The translations under genes were made by a program, and so were the position numbers. From Pygmaiobacter sp. (GTDB lineage Bacteria; Bacillota; Clostridia; Oscillospirales; Ruminococcaceae), in NCBI GenBank assembly GCA_028689835.1, contig JAQVCK010000004.1, forward strand, positions 1 through 49,151: DNA of 49,151 nucleotides. The letters run 5' to 3'. Of this stretch, positions 1-10,163 are shown piece after piece. The notes beneath the pieces are model-generated. The model searched no databases. It was not told the DNA's origin and saw only the letters and a program-made list of their open reading frames with translations. Position 1 is the stretch's first letter; every line of letters starts with the position of its first letter.

Positions 1-543
1 GATTCTGCGGTGGCCCATCTCGTAAACATACTTTACCAGCGCGCCGATACCGTCGAAATTGTCGGATAAAATAGAAGTGCGATTGTTAAACGTGTGGTCG
101 ATGGTGACAACCGGCAGATTACTGCCCAGCAGTTCAAGAACCTCCGGGTCGCTGAAATTCACACTGGCAATCAGCGCCCCATCCACGCAGCGGTAACGGC
201 AATGCTCTAAATAAGAGGTACGCCTACCGCCGACGTTGCGGTTGATAAACGTGATGTCATACCCATGCGACTCGGCCTCTACTTTGAAACTGTCCAACAG
301 ACCGGAAAAATATTCATGTGCCAGCCCGCTCTGCCGGTCATCCACAAACAGGACACCAAGGTTGTATGTGCGGCGAGTTTTCAGCGCACGCGCTGCCGAA
401 TTAGGTAAATACCCCATATCGGCCGCAGCCTTGCGGACAGTTGCCCGTGTAGACGCGCTTACATCCGTGTGGCCGTTGAGCGCTTTGCTCACCGTTGCCA
501 CCGAAACGCCGCACCGCGCGGCGATGTCTTTGATCGATACCAT
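1..543 (-). CDS. LacI-family transcriptional regulator (partial, C-terminus off window)
   Basis: Reverse translation MVSIKDIAARCGVSVATVSKALNGHTDVSASTRATVRKAAADMGYLPNSAARAL... is a classic LacI HTH and hinge; runs off position 1. Confidence 0.93.
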   Translation of the reverse strand, partial: MVSIKDIAARCGVSVATVSKALNGHTDVSASTRATVRKAAADMGYLPNSAARALKTRRTYNLGVLFVDDRQSGLAHEYFSGLLDSFKVEAESHGYDITFINRNVGGRRTSYLEHCRYRCVDGALIASVNFSDPEVLELLGSNLPVVTIDHTFNNRTSILSDNFDGIGALVKYVYEMGHRRI

Positions 544-649
544 TCGGAAATCCCCCTGCATTCCGGCCTAACCCGGATTTTTAATCGTTTTCTGAACTGT
601 ATTATACAGGATTATACAGGAAAAGAGGAGTTCCGCAAAGCAAAGGCCT

Positions 650-665
650 AAAACGTTTTCGCAAA
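650..665. promoter_or_regulatory. Candidate LacI-family operator (copy 1)
   Basis: AAAACGTTTTCGCAAA; shares the 15-mer AAACGTTTTCGCAAA with 992-1006; centred on AAAACGTTTT. Confidence 0.65.
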
Positions 666-928
666 TTCAATATAGCCCATATCGCTCGAAAATACAACCC
701 TTTCTACCCATAAATTTAGTCATAATGTTTAGTTTTGTCACTTTGCCCATACCCCCTTTGCCAAATATGTGCATTTCGAACGACGCTTTTCGTAAGATTT
801 ACCGCTCTTGAACGAAATCGATTAATATTTGCTTATGTTTTAAAACTTTGCTAATTTCCAGTACATGGTATTTCTGCTGCGTTATCTTTTCATTTTTAAG
901 GATATTTCGTTTTTTTTGTATGAAACTG

Positions 929-957
929 TTGCTTTTTTGTCCTAAATGCGCTATATC
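929..957 (+). promoter_or_regulatory. Putative sigma-A promoter of the GH94-GH1 operon
   Basis: TTGCTT - 17 nt - TATATC. Confidence 0.45.
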
Positions 958-990
958 TATAAGTATCCAAGGGTCGATTCTTCTTGGTCT

Positions 991-1006
991 TAAACGTTTT
1001 CGCAAA
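991..1006. promoter_or_regulatory. Candidate LacI-family operator (copy 2)
   Basis: TAAACGTTTTCGCAAA upstream of the GH94 start; repeat of 650-665. Confidence 0.65.
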
Positions 1007-1051
1007 ACATGCCTTTCGCTTGTGAGAGGCGGATCAAGGGGGATCTTTGGA

Positions 1052-3487
1052 ATGAAGTATGGCCATTTCGACGACAAAAAACGGGAGTATGTCATTGAGA
1101 CACCTATGACGCCGCTGCCCTGGATTAATTACCTTGGCAGCGAGGATTTTTTTAGCCTGGTGTCGGGCACCGCCGGCGGGTACAGCTTTTACCGCGATGC
1201 CCGGCTGTTGCGGCTGACACGCTACCGGTACAACAACAGCCCTCTGGACCAGGGGGGCCGTTATTTTTACATTAAAGACGGCGACACTGTATGGAACCCC
1301 GGCTGGCAGCCCACCCAGACCCCGCTCGACCAATATACCTGCCGCCACGGGCTGGGCTACACGGTGATTGAGGGCGAAAAAGGCGGCGTGCGCGCCACCC
1401 AGCAGCTGTTTGTGCCCAAGGGCGATGCCTGCGAGATCAACCGGCTGGTGTTGCACAATGACAGTGCCGTCACCAAAGAGCTGGACCTGTTTAGCTTTGT
1501 GGAATTTTGCCTGTGGGACGCACTGGACGACGCCAACAACTTTCAGCGCAACTACAGTATTGGCGAAGTAGAGGTAGAGGGCAGCGCCATCTATCACAAA
1601 ACCGAATACCGCGAGCGGCGCGACCATTACGCCGTATTTTGGACCAATAGCGAAATTGACGGGTTCGACACCTCGCGCGATGCCTTTTGCGGGCCTTACC
1701 GCGGTATGGCAAACCCCGAAGTCGTCGAGCGCGGGCAGTGCACCGGCAGTGTGGCGCACGGCTGGTCGCCCATTGGTGCGCACCACATCCATGTCACACT
1801 GGCACCGGGTGCGCAGCGCAGTATTATTTTTGGTCTTGGCTACCTTGAAAACCCGCATGCCGAAAAGTGGGAGGCGCCGGGCGTCATCAACAAAACCCGC
1901 GCCAAAGCCATGATGGCACGCTATGCAACCGACGAGGCGGTAGACGCCGCACTGGCCACACTGGCCGACCATTGGGACGGCCTTTTGGGCGGGTTGCAGC
2001 TGCATTCGGGCGAAGAAAAGCTGGACCGCATGGTGAATATCTGGCACCAGTACCAGTGCATGGTCACCTTTAATATGAGCCGCAGCGCCAGCTACTTTGA
2101 AAGCGGCACCGGCCGCGGCATGGGTTTCCGCGATTCGTGCCAGGACCTGCTTGGCTTTGTACACATGGTACCGGGGCGCGCCCGGCAGCGTATTTTGGAC
2201 ATTGCCGCCACCCAGTTTGAGGACGGCAGCGCCTACCACCAGTACCAGCCGCTCACCAAAAAGGGCAACCTTGCGGTGGGCAGCGGCTTCAACGATGACC
2301 CGTTGTGGCTGATTGCCGGCACCTGCGCCTATTTGCGCGAGACCGGGGATTTTTCGATTTTAGACGAGCAGGTCGCCTTTGACAACGATGACACGCTGGC
2401 CGCCCCGTTAATGGAGCATCTGCGCCGTAGCTTTACCTATACCCTGACCCACCTTGGCCCGCACGATCTGCCGTTGATTGGCCGCGCGGACTGGAACGAC
2501 TGTTTGAACCTCAACTGCTTTTCCGAGCAGCCGGGCGAAAGCTTCCAGACCACCGGCCCCAATGAGGGCCCCGTGGCTGAAAGCGTGTTTATTGCCGGTA
2601 TGTTTGTCAAATATGGCAACGAGTACGCCGACCTTTGCACGCGGCTGGGCCTTGCCGAAGAGGCCGCCGGGGCACAGCGCGCGGTTGAGCGGATGACCAA
2701 AGCCGTGCTGGGCGCTGGCTGGGACGGCGAGTGGTTTATGCGCGCTTATGATGCGTTTGGCGCACCGGTGGGCAGCCACACCTGCGAAGAAGGGCAGATT
2801 TTCATTGAGCCGCAGGGCTTTTGTGTCATGGCTGGCATTGGCAAAGAGACCGGAGAAGCCGAAAAAGCACTTGCCAGTGTCAAGGCACGCCTTGACACCA
2901 AATATGGCATTGTGCTGCTGCAACCGGCCTATACCCATTACCAGCCGCGGCTGGGCGAAGTGTCCAGCTACCCGCCGGGGTATAAAGAGAATGCCGGCAT
3001 CTTCTGCCACAACAACCCGTGGGTGTCCTGTGCCGAAACCGTGCTGGGCCACGGCGAGCGCGCGTTTGAAATTTACCGCCGCACCTGCCCGGCCTACATT
3101 GAGGATTTAAGCGACATCCACCGCACCGAGCCGTATGTGTACAGCCAGATGATTGCCGGCTGTGACGCCGCCACCTTTGGCGAAGCGAAAAACAGCTGGC
3201 TTACCGGTACCGCGGCCTGGACGTTTGTCAACGTGAGCCAGTACATTTTGGGCATTCAGCCCACGATGGACGGCCTGCGCATCGACCCGTGCATCCCAGC
3301 CTCCCTGAAAGGTTACACCGCCACCCGCCGTTACCGCGGCGCGGTGTATGTGATTGAGGTGGACAACACCGCCGGGGTACAAAAGGGCGTGCGCGAGCTG
3401 CTGGCAGATGGTGTGCCTTGCAAAAATGGTGTCGTGCCGCCCGCACCGGCCGGCAGCACTGTAACGATTAAAGCTGTGATGGGGTGA
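1052..3487 (+). CDS. GH94 cellobiose phosphorylase-like glycoside phosphorylase
   Basis: [62 protein letters not shown]...; start chosen at the ATG after GGGGGA rather than the upstream ORF extension at 848. Confidence 0.93.
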   Translation: MKYGHFDDKKREYVIETPMTPLPWINYLGSEDFFSLVSGTAGGYSFYRDARLLRLTRYRYNNSPLDQGGRYFYIKDGDTVWNPGWQPTQTPLDQYTCRHGLGYTVIEGEKGGVRATQQLFVPKGDACEINRLVLHNDSAVTKELDLFSFVEFCLWDALDDANNFQRNYSIGEVEVEGSAIYHKTEYRERRDHYAVFWTNSEIDGFDTSRDAFCGPYRGMANPEVVERGQCTGSVAHGWSPIGAHHIHVTLAPGAQRSIIFGLGYLENPHAEKWEAPGVINKTRAKAMMARYATDEAVDAALATLADHWDGLLGGLQLHSGEEKLDRMVNIWHQYQCMVTFNMSRSASYFESGTGRGMGFRDSCQDLLGFVHMVPGRARQRILDIAATQFEDGSAYHQYQPLTKKGNLAVGSGFNDDPLWLIAGTCAYLRETGDFSILDEQVAFDNDDTLAAPLMEHLRRSFTYTLTHLGPHDLPLIGRADWNDCLNLNCFSEQPGESFQTTGPNEGPVAESVFIAGMFVKYGNEYADLCTRLGLAEEAAGAQRAVERMTKAVLGAGWDGEWFMRAYDAFGAPVGSHTCEEGQIFIEPQGFCVMAGIGKETGEAEKALASVKARLDTKYGIVLLQPAYTHYQPRLGEVSSYPPGYKENAGIFCHNNPWVSCAETVLGHGERAFEIYRRTCPAYIEDLSDIHRTEPYVYSQMIAGCDAATFGEAKNSWLTGTAAWTFVNVSQYILGIQPTMDGLRIDPCIPASLKGYTATRRYRGAVYVIEVDNTAGVQKGVRELLADGVPCKNGVVPPAPAGSTVTIKAVMG

Positions 3488-3491
3488 AGAA

Positions 3492-4844
3492 ATGAAATTT
3501 CGCAAAGATTTTGTTTGGGGGGCCGCTTGCAGCGCCTACCAGACCGAGGGCTACCCCAATGCCGACGGGGGCGGTGTTTCGGTTTGGGACGTTTTTAGCC
3601 ACACCGCAGGCAAAACCTTTGGCGGGGAAACCGGCGACCTTGCCTGTGACGGGTACCACCGCTACCAACAAGACATTGACCTGCTGGCCGGGCTAAACCT
3701 TTCCGCCTACCGGTTTAGCACCAGTTGGGCCCGCGTAGACCCGCAGGGCGACGGCAACTGGAACGAGGCCGGCCTTGCCTATTACGACCGGGTAGTGGAT
3801 GCCTGCCTTGCGGCGGGCGTGACCCCGTGGATGACGCTGTACCACTGGGAGCTGCCGCAGGCGCTGGAGCAAAAGGGCGGCTGGGCCTGCCGCGACACCG
3901 CCGCCGCCTTTGCGCGGTACGCCGGTATGATGGCCACCCGTTTCCGGGGCCGCGTTACCCATTACATCACACTCAACGAGCCGCAGTGTGCCATTGGCCT
4001 TGGCTATGGCAACGGGCAACATGCCCCGGGGCATCAGTTGCCCCTGCCGCAACTGTTTTTTGCGTGGTGCAACATCTTGCGCGCCCACGGCCTTGCCATG
4101 CGTGCCATGCAAGCGGCAGACGGTGCGGCGCAAATTGGGTTTGCAAGCACCGGCCGGCTGTGTTACCCCGCTACAGAAAGTGTCGACGACACTGACATTG
4201 CCCGGCAGAGCACCTTTGTGCCGCTGGACGATGACTGGACCTTTACCCACGCGATGGCAATGGACCCGGTGTGCTATGGGCGTTTCCCGGACGCGGGGAA
4301 CGGGGTACTTGCCAAGCTGATTGCCGCCGTGCCCGCCGCCGACCTTGCCGAGATGCACGAGCCGCCTGATTTTGTGGGCTATAACATTTATAACGGCTGG
4401 CAGGTACAGCGCGGCCCCGGCGGCGCCCCAAAGTATGTGGACCGGGGCAGCGGCTTCCCCCGCACCGCGCTGAAATGGCCTATTACCCCCGAGGTGATGG
4501 ACTGGGGCGTGCGCTTTTTGTACGAGCGTTACCCGCTGCCCACCATGATCAGCGAAAACGGCCTGAGCTGCAACGACAAGGTTTACCTCGACGGCGCCGT
4601 GCATGACGCCGACCGCATCGACTTTTTGCACCGGTACCTGCTGGCCCTTGGCCGTGCTGCCGAGGCCGGGGTCGACCTGCGCGGGTATTTTCACTGGTCA
4701 CTCACCGACAACTACGAGTGGAACCAGGGGTATAACGAGCGTTTTGGCCTGATTTTTGTGGATTATAACACCCAGCAGCGGCTGGTAAAAGACAGTGGCC
4801 GCTGGTTTGCCGAGGTGGCAAAAACCAACGGGGCTAACCTGTGA
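3492..4844 (+). CDS. GH1 beta-glucosidase
   Basis: MKFRKDFVWGAACSAYQTEG..., TLNEPQ and ISENG motifs of family GH1. Confidence 0.95.
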   Translation: MKFRKDFVWGAACSAYQTEGYPNADGGGVSVWDVFSHTAGKTFGGETGDLACDGYHRYQQDIDLLAGLNLSAYRFSTSWARVDPQGDGNWNEAGLAYYDRVVDACLAAGVTPWMTLYHWELPQALEQKGGWACRDTAAAFARYAGMMATRFRGRVTHYITLNEPQCAIGLGYGNGQHAPGHQLPLPQLFFAWCNILRAHGLAMRAMQAADGAAQIGFASTGRLCYPATESVDDTDIARQSTFVPLDDDWTFTHAMAMDPVCYGRFPDAGNGVLAKLIAAVPAADLAEMHEPPDFVGYNIYNGWQVQRGPGGAPKYVDRGSGFPRTALKWPITPEVMDWGVRFLYERYPLPTMISENGLSCNDKVYLDGAVHDADRIDFLHRYLLALGRAAEAGVDLRGYFHWSLTDNYEWNQGYNERFGLIFVDYNTQQRLVKDSGRWFAEVAKTNGANL

Positions 4845-4920
4845 CCCACAATCCTTAAAAAGTCGCCTTTGTGTTAACCACCTTTAAACTTGCAGGGGTT
4901 CTTTTTTACTTGTTTTGCTT

Positions 4921-4954
4921 GGCACGGGATGTTTTTGCATCCTGTGCCTTTTTC
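4921..4954 (+). terminator. Intrinsic terminator after the GH94-GH1 operon
   Basis: GGCACGGGATG-TTTTT-CATCCTGTGCC hairpin followed by TTTTTCT. Confidence 0.75.
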
Positions 4955-5268
4955 TATGTCACACCTCTTGTATATTGCCATAGGGCCCTTTGCGCAATAC
5001 AGGCAGTTTACACACTCCCCGCAAAACAAATTTCTGCTTTTTAGGTACACGGATGGGCCGCTTTCACCCCATTTCAGGCACCTTATCAGGGTGTGGTTTC
5101 AATCACTTGCTTTAAAAAAGCCATGCTGCAAGGCCACGGTTTTGCGCCTTTGCGCACGAAGGCCAAAAAAATATTTTTGCCATAGCCAACATGGCAGGCC
5201 TTACACAAGGCCCACAAGATTTTTTACAGGCCATGTTGACAAGTAAACTTGGCACGGGGGGTGTTACG

Positions 5269-5595
5269 ATGAAAAAAGAAGAAATATTAGAAAAAAGCCG
5301 CAGAGAAAATAAAAACAGGGATATTGTCGAGATTGACACGATCAATAGCGCAAGCAAAATTGCCGCCATCGTGGGGGCGCTTTTGTGCGTGCTGGTTTCC
5401 AGCTTGGACTGGCACTTTACAAAAACAATTAATTTTGCCTGCTGGGCCATTAATTTTGGCATTCTTTCTACTCTTTTTGGCATGAAGTATCTGCGGCTGC
5501 GGCGAAAGCATAAATTGCTTATCACCGCGGTGTATCTTCTCTTTTTTATCTTTTTTGGTTATGGCTATTTTTTCAACCTGCTTTGTGCTGTATGA
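5269..5595 (+). CDS. Small membrane protein (DUF6442-like) paired with an XRE regulator
   Basis: MKKEEILEKSRRENKNRDIVEIDTINSASKIAAIVGALLCVLVSS...; three hydrophobic segments; stop overlaps the next start. Confidence 0.7.
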   Translation: MKKEEILEKSRRENKNRDIVEIDTINSASKIAAIVGALLCVLVSSLDWHFTKTINFACWAINFGILSTLFGMKYLRLRRKHKLLITAVYLLFFIFFGYGYFFNLLCAV

Positions 5596-5804
5596 TGGAT
5601 GACAAACTGGTCCTTAAAAACAATTTAAAAGAAGCCCGCCTGCAAAATAATCTTTCGCAGGGGCAGCTTGCCGCAATGGTCGGCGTTTCCCGCAATACCA
5701 TCAGCTCTATTGAAACGGGCCAATTTAACCCCACCGCGAAATTGGCGCTGATTCTGTGTACGGCGCTCGACAAAAAGTTTGAAGAGCTGTTTTATTTTGA
5801 ATAA
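5592..5804 (+). CDS. XRE-family HTH transcriptional regulator
   Basis: MMDDKLVLKNNLKEARLQNNLSQGQLAAMVGVSRNTISSIETGQFNPTAKLALILCTALDKKFEELFYFE. Confidence 0.93.
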   Translation: MMDDKLVLKNNLKEARLQNNLSQGQLAAMVGVSRNTISSIETGQFNPTAKLALILCTALDKKFEELFYFE

Positions 5805-5874
5805 GGTGGTAAGGCAGGGGATGCTGTTCGCTTGCCAGACGGCCCTTTGCCTATAACCCGTTTTTTGTCTTTTC

Positions 5875-5920
5875 AACACACCCAAGTGCTTTGTTTTTAG
5901 TGCTTGGGTGTGTTGCTTTT
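5875..5920 (+). terminator. Terminator hairpin after XRE
   Basis: AACACACCCAAG...CTTGGGTGTGTT perfect 12-bp stem followed by GCTTTT. Confidence 0.55.
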
Positions 5921-6171
5921 ACCCTGTTTTGCGCACCTACCCATTTAGCGGTGATTTTTTTGTGCTTTTCTACAATTTTATAAAAATAGTTATAAACTAA
6001 ATATTTATTTCAGTTGTTGTTTGTTTTTTGAGACAAAAGGTAATCTTTTCCTGTAATTTGTGAAAAACCAATTGTTGCAGGTAGGTTTACGGTGCTATAA
6101 TGAAAAAAAATCCGGCACCCCAGCACTCGTTTCCCCTCTATTGCCTCACGTGTGGAAAGGACGAAACAACA

Positions 6172-8754
6172 ATGACACAAACCGTGTTGCAAGGCCTGGT
6201 GCGCCAATTGCCCATTGGGTACGCCGTTCATAAGGCCGTTCAAGATAGTGAAGGTAACCTTACCGATTTTATTTTTTTAGAGTCAAACCCCGCTTTTGGG
6301 CAGATGACTGGCCTGCCGTGTGCACAACTGGCAGGCCAGCCGGTCAGCAAGATGGCCAGCCTGTTGCAAAAAAGCGGGTTTGATTGGGGTGCCCTGTACC
6401 AAAGCGCACTGCACGGCACCCTGGGTGAAGAGGGGCCTGCTCACGCCGAGTTACAGGGCAGCTGGTATAAAATCAGCAGTTTTACCCCAAGCAAAGACTT
6501 TTTTGTTTTGTTGTTGCAGGATGTCACCGAAGAAATGCACCAGTTGCAACAGGCTGAAACGCAAAAACAAGAATTAGAGGCCTTGTCCAATGACCTTGAA
6601 GTTATCTTTAACAGCACCCATGACGCGATGTTTTTGGTGGGGTACGATGGAAAAAACTTTCACTATATCCGCAACAACCTTACCCACCAGCAGCTCACCG
6701 GCTACAGTGCAAAAGCGTTTGTGGGCACGACGCCCAAACAGTTGCTGGGCGAGGCGCTTGGGCAGCAGGTAGAGCAAAATTACCGGCGCTGCATTAAAGC
6801 CGGGGCCAGCATCACCTACCATGAAACACTGGCCCTGCCCGGGGGTACCCGAGACTGGCTAACCAACCTGTCCCCGGTGTGGCAGCAGGGTAAAATCCGG
6901 TATCTTGTGGGGTCGCGCACCGATATCACCGAGCTTCGGACCCTGCGCAAAGAAAACGAAGGGCTGCTGGCAAGCTTGCAGGCGATGTTTACAGGCCACA
7001 ATGCCGCTATGCTGATGATTCACCCGGAAACCGGGCGTATTTTGCAAGCGAACCCCTCGGCTTGTGCTTTTTACGGGTATTCCCACGACGAGCTGTTGCA
7101 GATGGCGATTCAAGATATCAATATGCTGCCCCCCGCCGAAGTAAAGCGCCGCCGCATGCAGGCCTACCACAACAACCAAAAATACTTTTTGTTTCCGCAC
7201 CGTCTCAAAAGCGGGGAAATCCGCATGGTAGATGTCTACACCAGCCCCGTGTTCTATCTGGGGCAGCCGGTCCTGTTCTCTATTCTGTTCGATGTGACCG
7301 ACCGAGAAGAGTACCGCCGCACCCTGTTCCAAGAGCGTGAGCTATTACACGTTACGCTGCACTCCATCGGTGACGGGGTCCTTACCACCGACAATGATGG
7401 CACCATCACTTCGCTCAACAAAGCCGCCACTGATGTCACCGGCTGGCAGGAAGATGAGGCGTTGGGGCACCACTTCACCGATGTGCTTCCACTACAAAAC
7501 AGCCAAACCGGCAAAGAGGTCATAAACCCCATCTGGCAGGTGTTGCAATCTGGCACTACCGTAGAGTTAGAAAACCACACCATGTTGCGCAGGCGTGATG
7601 GCAATATTGTGCCCATCAACGACAGCGCCGCACCCATTCGTAACGAAAAGGGGCAGTCCTTTGGTGCCGTGATGGTGTTTCGGGATATCAGTCATGATGC
7701 CGAACAGCAAAGCCAAATTTTGTATTTAAGTTATCACGACCCCTTGACCGGGCTGCACAACCGGCGCCATTTAGAAGAACAATTAAAGCGCCTGGACATT
7801 GCCGGGCAATTGCCCCTTGCTGTCATTATGGGCGATGTCAACGGGCTAAAAATTACCAACGACGTCTTTGGGCATGAAAAGGGCGACCTGTTGCTGAAAA
7901 AGGTGGCCGAAGCGCTGCAAAGCGTCTGCCGAAAAAGAGATGTGCTGGCCCGTTGGGGCGGCGATGAATTTTTAATGCTGCTCCCCCATACCGACCAGCA
8001 GCAGGCCGACCGTTTTATGACGCGGGTCAAAAACGAGTTTAACAAAAAGAGCACTGATGGGCTGCCCATCAGTGTTTCGTTGGGCTGCTCGGTCAAAACA
8101 GAAAAAGAAGCGGATATTCGGGCGGTCATGCGGGATGCGGAAGAGTGGATGTACCACCAAAAGCTGTTGGAAAGCCAAAGCTACCGCAATTCCATCATCA
8201 ACACCCTGCTGGCCACCCTGTACGAAAAAAGCACCACGACAGAGGAGCACGCCAAAAGGCTGAAAGAATATTGCGTTGTCATGGGCAAAGAGCTAAAACT
8301 GAATGACGAGGACCTGAATGAGCTGGCCTTACTGGCCGTGCTGCACGACATTGGCAAAGTGGGGATTCACCAGAGCATCTTGCAAAAAAACGGCCCGCTA
8401 AACCGCACAGAATGGGCCGACATGAAACAACATGTGGAAATTGGCTACCGCATTGCGCAAAACACGCCAGAGCTCTCTTCGGTTGCAGAGCACATCCTTT
8501 CGCACCACGAGCATTGGGATGGCAGCGGTTACCCCCGCGGGCTCAAAGGGCAACAGATCCCGCTGTTATGCCGCATTTTATCAGTGACAGATGCCTACGA
8601 CGCGATGACCTATGACCGTTCTTACCGCAAAGCACTGCCAACAGCAGACGCAAAGCAAGAGCTGTTGCGCGGCTCTGGCAGCCAGTTTGACCCCGACATG
8701 GTAAACTTGTTTTTAAAATTGTTGCAAGAGGGCAAAATCCCCTCTTTTGATTAA
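6172..8754 (+). CDS. Multi-PAS GGDEF / HD-GYP cyclic-di-GMP signalling protein
   Basis: PAS-type repeats; RKRDVLARWGGDEF; HDIGKVGI; HHEHWDGSGYPRGL; start set by AAAGGA upstream of ATG 6172. Confidence 0.93.
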   Translation: MTQTVLQGLVRQLPIGYAVHKAVQDSEGNLTDFIFLESNPAFGQMTGLPCAQLAGQPVSKMASLLQKSGFDWGALYQSALHGTLGEEGPAHAELQGSWYKISSFTPSKDFFVLLLQDVTEEMHQLQQAETQKQELEALSNDLEVIFNSTHDAMFLVGYDGKNFHYIRNNLTHQQLTGYSAKAFVGTTPKQLLGEALGQQVEQNYRRCIKAGASITYHETLALPGGTRDWLTNLSPVWQQGKIRYLVGSRTDITELRTLRKENEGLLASLQAMFTGHNAAMLMIHPETGRILQANPSACAFYGYSHDELLQMAIQDINMLPPAEVKRRRMQAYHNNQKYFLFPHRLKSGEIRMVDVYTSPVFYLGQPVLFSILFDVTDREEYRRTLFQERELLHVTLHSIGDGVLTTDNDGTITSLNKAATDVTGWQEDEALGHHFTDVLPLQNSQTGKEVINPIWQVLQSGTTVELENHTMLRRRDGNIVPINDSAAPIRNEKGQSFGAVMVFRDISHDAEQQSQILYLSYHDPLTGLHNRRHLEEQLKRLDIAGQLPLAVIMGDVNGLKITNDVFGHEKGDLLLKKVAEALQSVCRKRDVLARWGGDEFLMLLPHTDQQQADRFMTRVKNEFNKKSTDGLPISVSLGCSVKTEKEADIRAVMRDAEEWMYHQKLLESQSYRNSIINTLLATLYEKSTTTEEHAKRLKEYCVVMGKELKLNDEDLNELALLAVLHDIGKVGIHQSILQKNGPLNRTEWADMKQHVEIGYRIAQNTPELSSVAEHILSHHEHWDGSGYPRGLKGQQIPLLCRILSVTDAYDAMTYDRSYRKALPTADAKQELLRGSGSQFDPDMVNLFLKLLQEGKIPSFD

Positions 8755-8757
8755 ACG

Positions 8758-8805
8758 GTAACAGCCCCCGCCCCCCGGTAACTGCCGGGGGGCGGGGGCT
8801 GTTAC
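8758..8805. repeat. Long perfect GC-rich hairpin (21-bp stem) without a U-tract
   Basis: GTAACAGCCCCCGCCCCCCGG-TAACTG-CCGGGGGGCGGGGGCTGTTAC. Confidence 0.85.
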
Positions 8806-9040
8806 AAAGTAGGGCTGTGCACCGGTGTTAGCGCACTGGCTTTTTTGTTTGCGGCGTGTATGCTTGAACCCCGGCGGGGCAAAGGCCGTTATCTGCCCAT
8901 GCCCGAGAAAGCCTACCCGCCGATTAGGAAGGGCGTGTCCCCTGCCAAAAGGGCCTGCCTTTCTTTCTATACAGGCTGCCTCGCTAACCGCCTTTTTGCT
9001 ATGACAACCCCTTTTGGGGCAGCACGATACTGTACCTCAT

Positions 9041-9844
9041 TTATGGCCCTAGCTTGTGCCCGCAATGCGGGCAATAGTTTGCGTTGGGGGCCGGGGTTTC
9101 TTCATTCATCTGTTCAATAAACCCAGAGCTGATAATCCCGGTGGGCACCGCAACAAGACCAATACCGAGTAGCGCGATCACCGCACTGAGCAACCGCCCC
9201 GCCGCCGTAATGGGGTATAAATCGCCATAGCCCACGGTGGTGAAGGTCGCCACTGCCCACCACAGCGCATCCAGCGCATTTGCAAATTTGTCTGGCTGGG
9301 CAGCGTTTTCAATGTGGTACATCAGCACCGCTGAAACCAGCATCAAAAGCAACACCACAAATACCGAGCTGATTAGCTGGCTTGCCTTGCGGCGCAGCAC
9401 TTTGCCAATGCTGCTAAGAGCCGTGGTGTAACGGCTAATTTTAAACAGCCGGAACAGCCGCACCAGCCGCAGTACCCGCAACACCCGTAGGTCAATGGGG
9501 AACACAAACGGCAGATAAAAGGGTAGAATAGCAAGCAGATCTACGATGGCCATTGGGCGCACAAGGTAGCGCAGCCGGGCACGCAGTGGTGTTCGCGCGG
9601 GGTCTGCCAGTGGCGCTGTCCATAGCCGCAGCAAGTATTCTAACGTAAACACCGCCACCGAAACCACCTCTATCCAGCGCGAAATACGCACGGCGGCCGG
9701 CGGCAGTGCAAAGGTGTCCAGTACCACCTGCACGGTACTGATAAAAATCAGCGCAATAATCGTGCCGTCAAATACATTGGCGGCTATCCCGTTTTCATCG
9801 TCATCACGTATTAGGTCATACGTTTTTTTCTGCCAGTTTTTCAT
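9041..9844 (-). CDS. Voltage-gated-type potassium channel with C-terminal zinc-ribbon tail
   Basis: S4-like RVLRVLRLVRLFRLFKISR; selectivity filter TTVGYGD; C-terminal YCPHCGHKL. Confidence 0.92.
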   Translation of the reverse strand: MKNWQKKTYDLIRDDDENGIAANVFDGTIIALIFISTVQVVLDTFALPPAAVRISRWIEVVSVAVFTLEYLLRLWTAPLADPARTPLRARLRYLVRPMAIVDLLAILPFYLPFVFPIDLRVLRVLRLVRLFRLFKISRYTTALSSIGKVLRRKASQLISSVFVVLLLMLVSAVLMYHIENAAQPDKFANALDALWWAVATFTTVGYGDLYPITAAGRLLSAVIALLGIGLVAVPTGIISSGFIEQMNEETPAPNANYCPHCGHKLGP

Positions 9845-10087
9845 CGCCCCACCCCTTTTGCACCGGCCCGCCAAGCAGCAGGCCCAATTTATGGTATTTT
9901 TTATACTACCAGTTTTTACCTGTGCCCGCAACTGCTGTCACCTTGTTTTTGGGGCAACCAACCGAACCCAACTTTTTGAAATACCTTGCCGCTGCGTTTG
10001 CGGTACACGGCTTGCCGCCACGCTGTTCTGCCTATCTTTGCCCCTGCGGTCACAAAAAAGCGGGTTTGTAAAATTATTTGCATTTCG

Positions 10088-10139
10088 TTGACAGTGAAAA
10101 AAATCGCGTTATAATATAAATGAACACGTTCATTTATAT
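10088..10139 (+). promoter_or_regulatory. TetR promoter with overlapping palindromic operator
   Basis: TTGACA (10088-10093) - 16 nt - TATAAT (10110-10115); ATATAAATGAAC-AC-GTTCATTTATAT palindrome at 10114-10139. Confidence 0.8.
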
Positions 10140-10163
10140 ATTCGGGAAAGAGGGCCGCACACG

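Noticed and set aside
848-1051. 68-aa N-terminal extension of the GH94 ORF
   Set aside because: AT-rich promoter DNA with operator and promoter inside; GH94 proteins begin near [14 protein letters not shown].
1034-2239. 401-aa minus-strand ORF
   Set aside because: Antisense shadow of GH94; low-complexity translation.
3693-4694. 333-aa minus-strand ORF
   Set aside because: Antisense shadow of the GH1 gene.
4890-5246. 118-aa ORF after the GH1 gene
   Set aside because: Covers a terminator hairpin; composition not protein-like.
5805-6171. Possible c-di-GMP riboswitch upstream of the GGDEF/HD-GYP gene
   Set aside because: No recognisable GEMM core; only a promoter-like TTGCAG...TATAAT close to the gene was seen.
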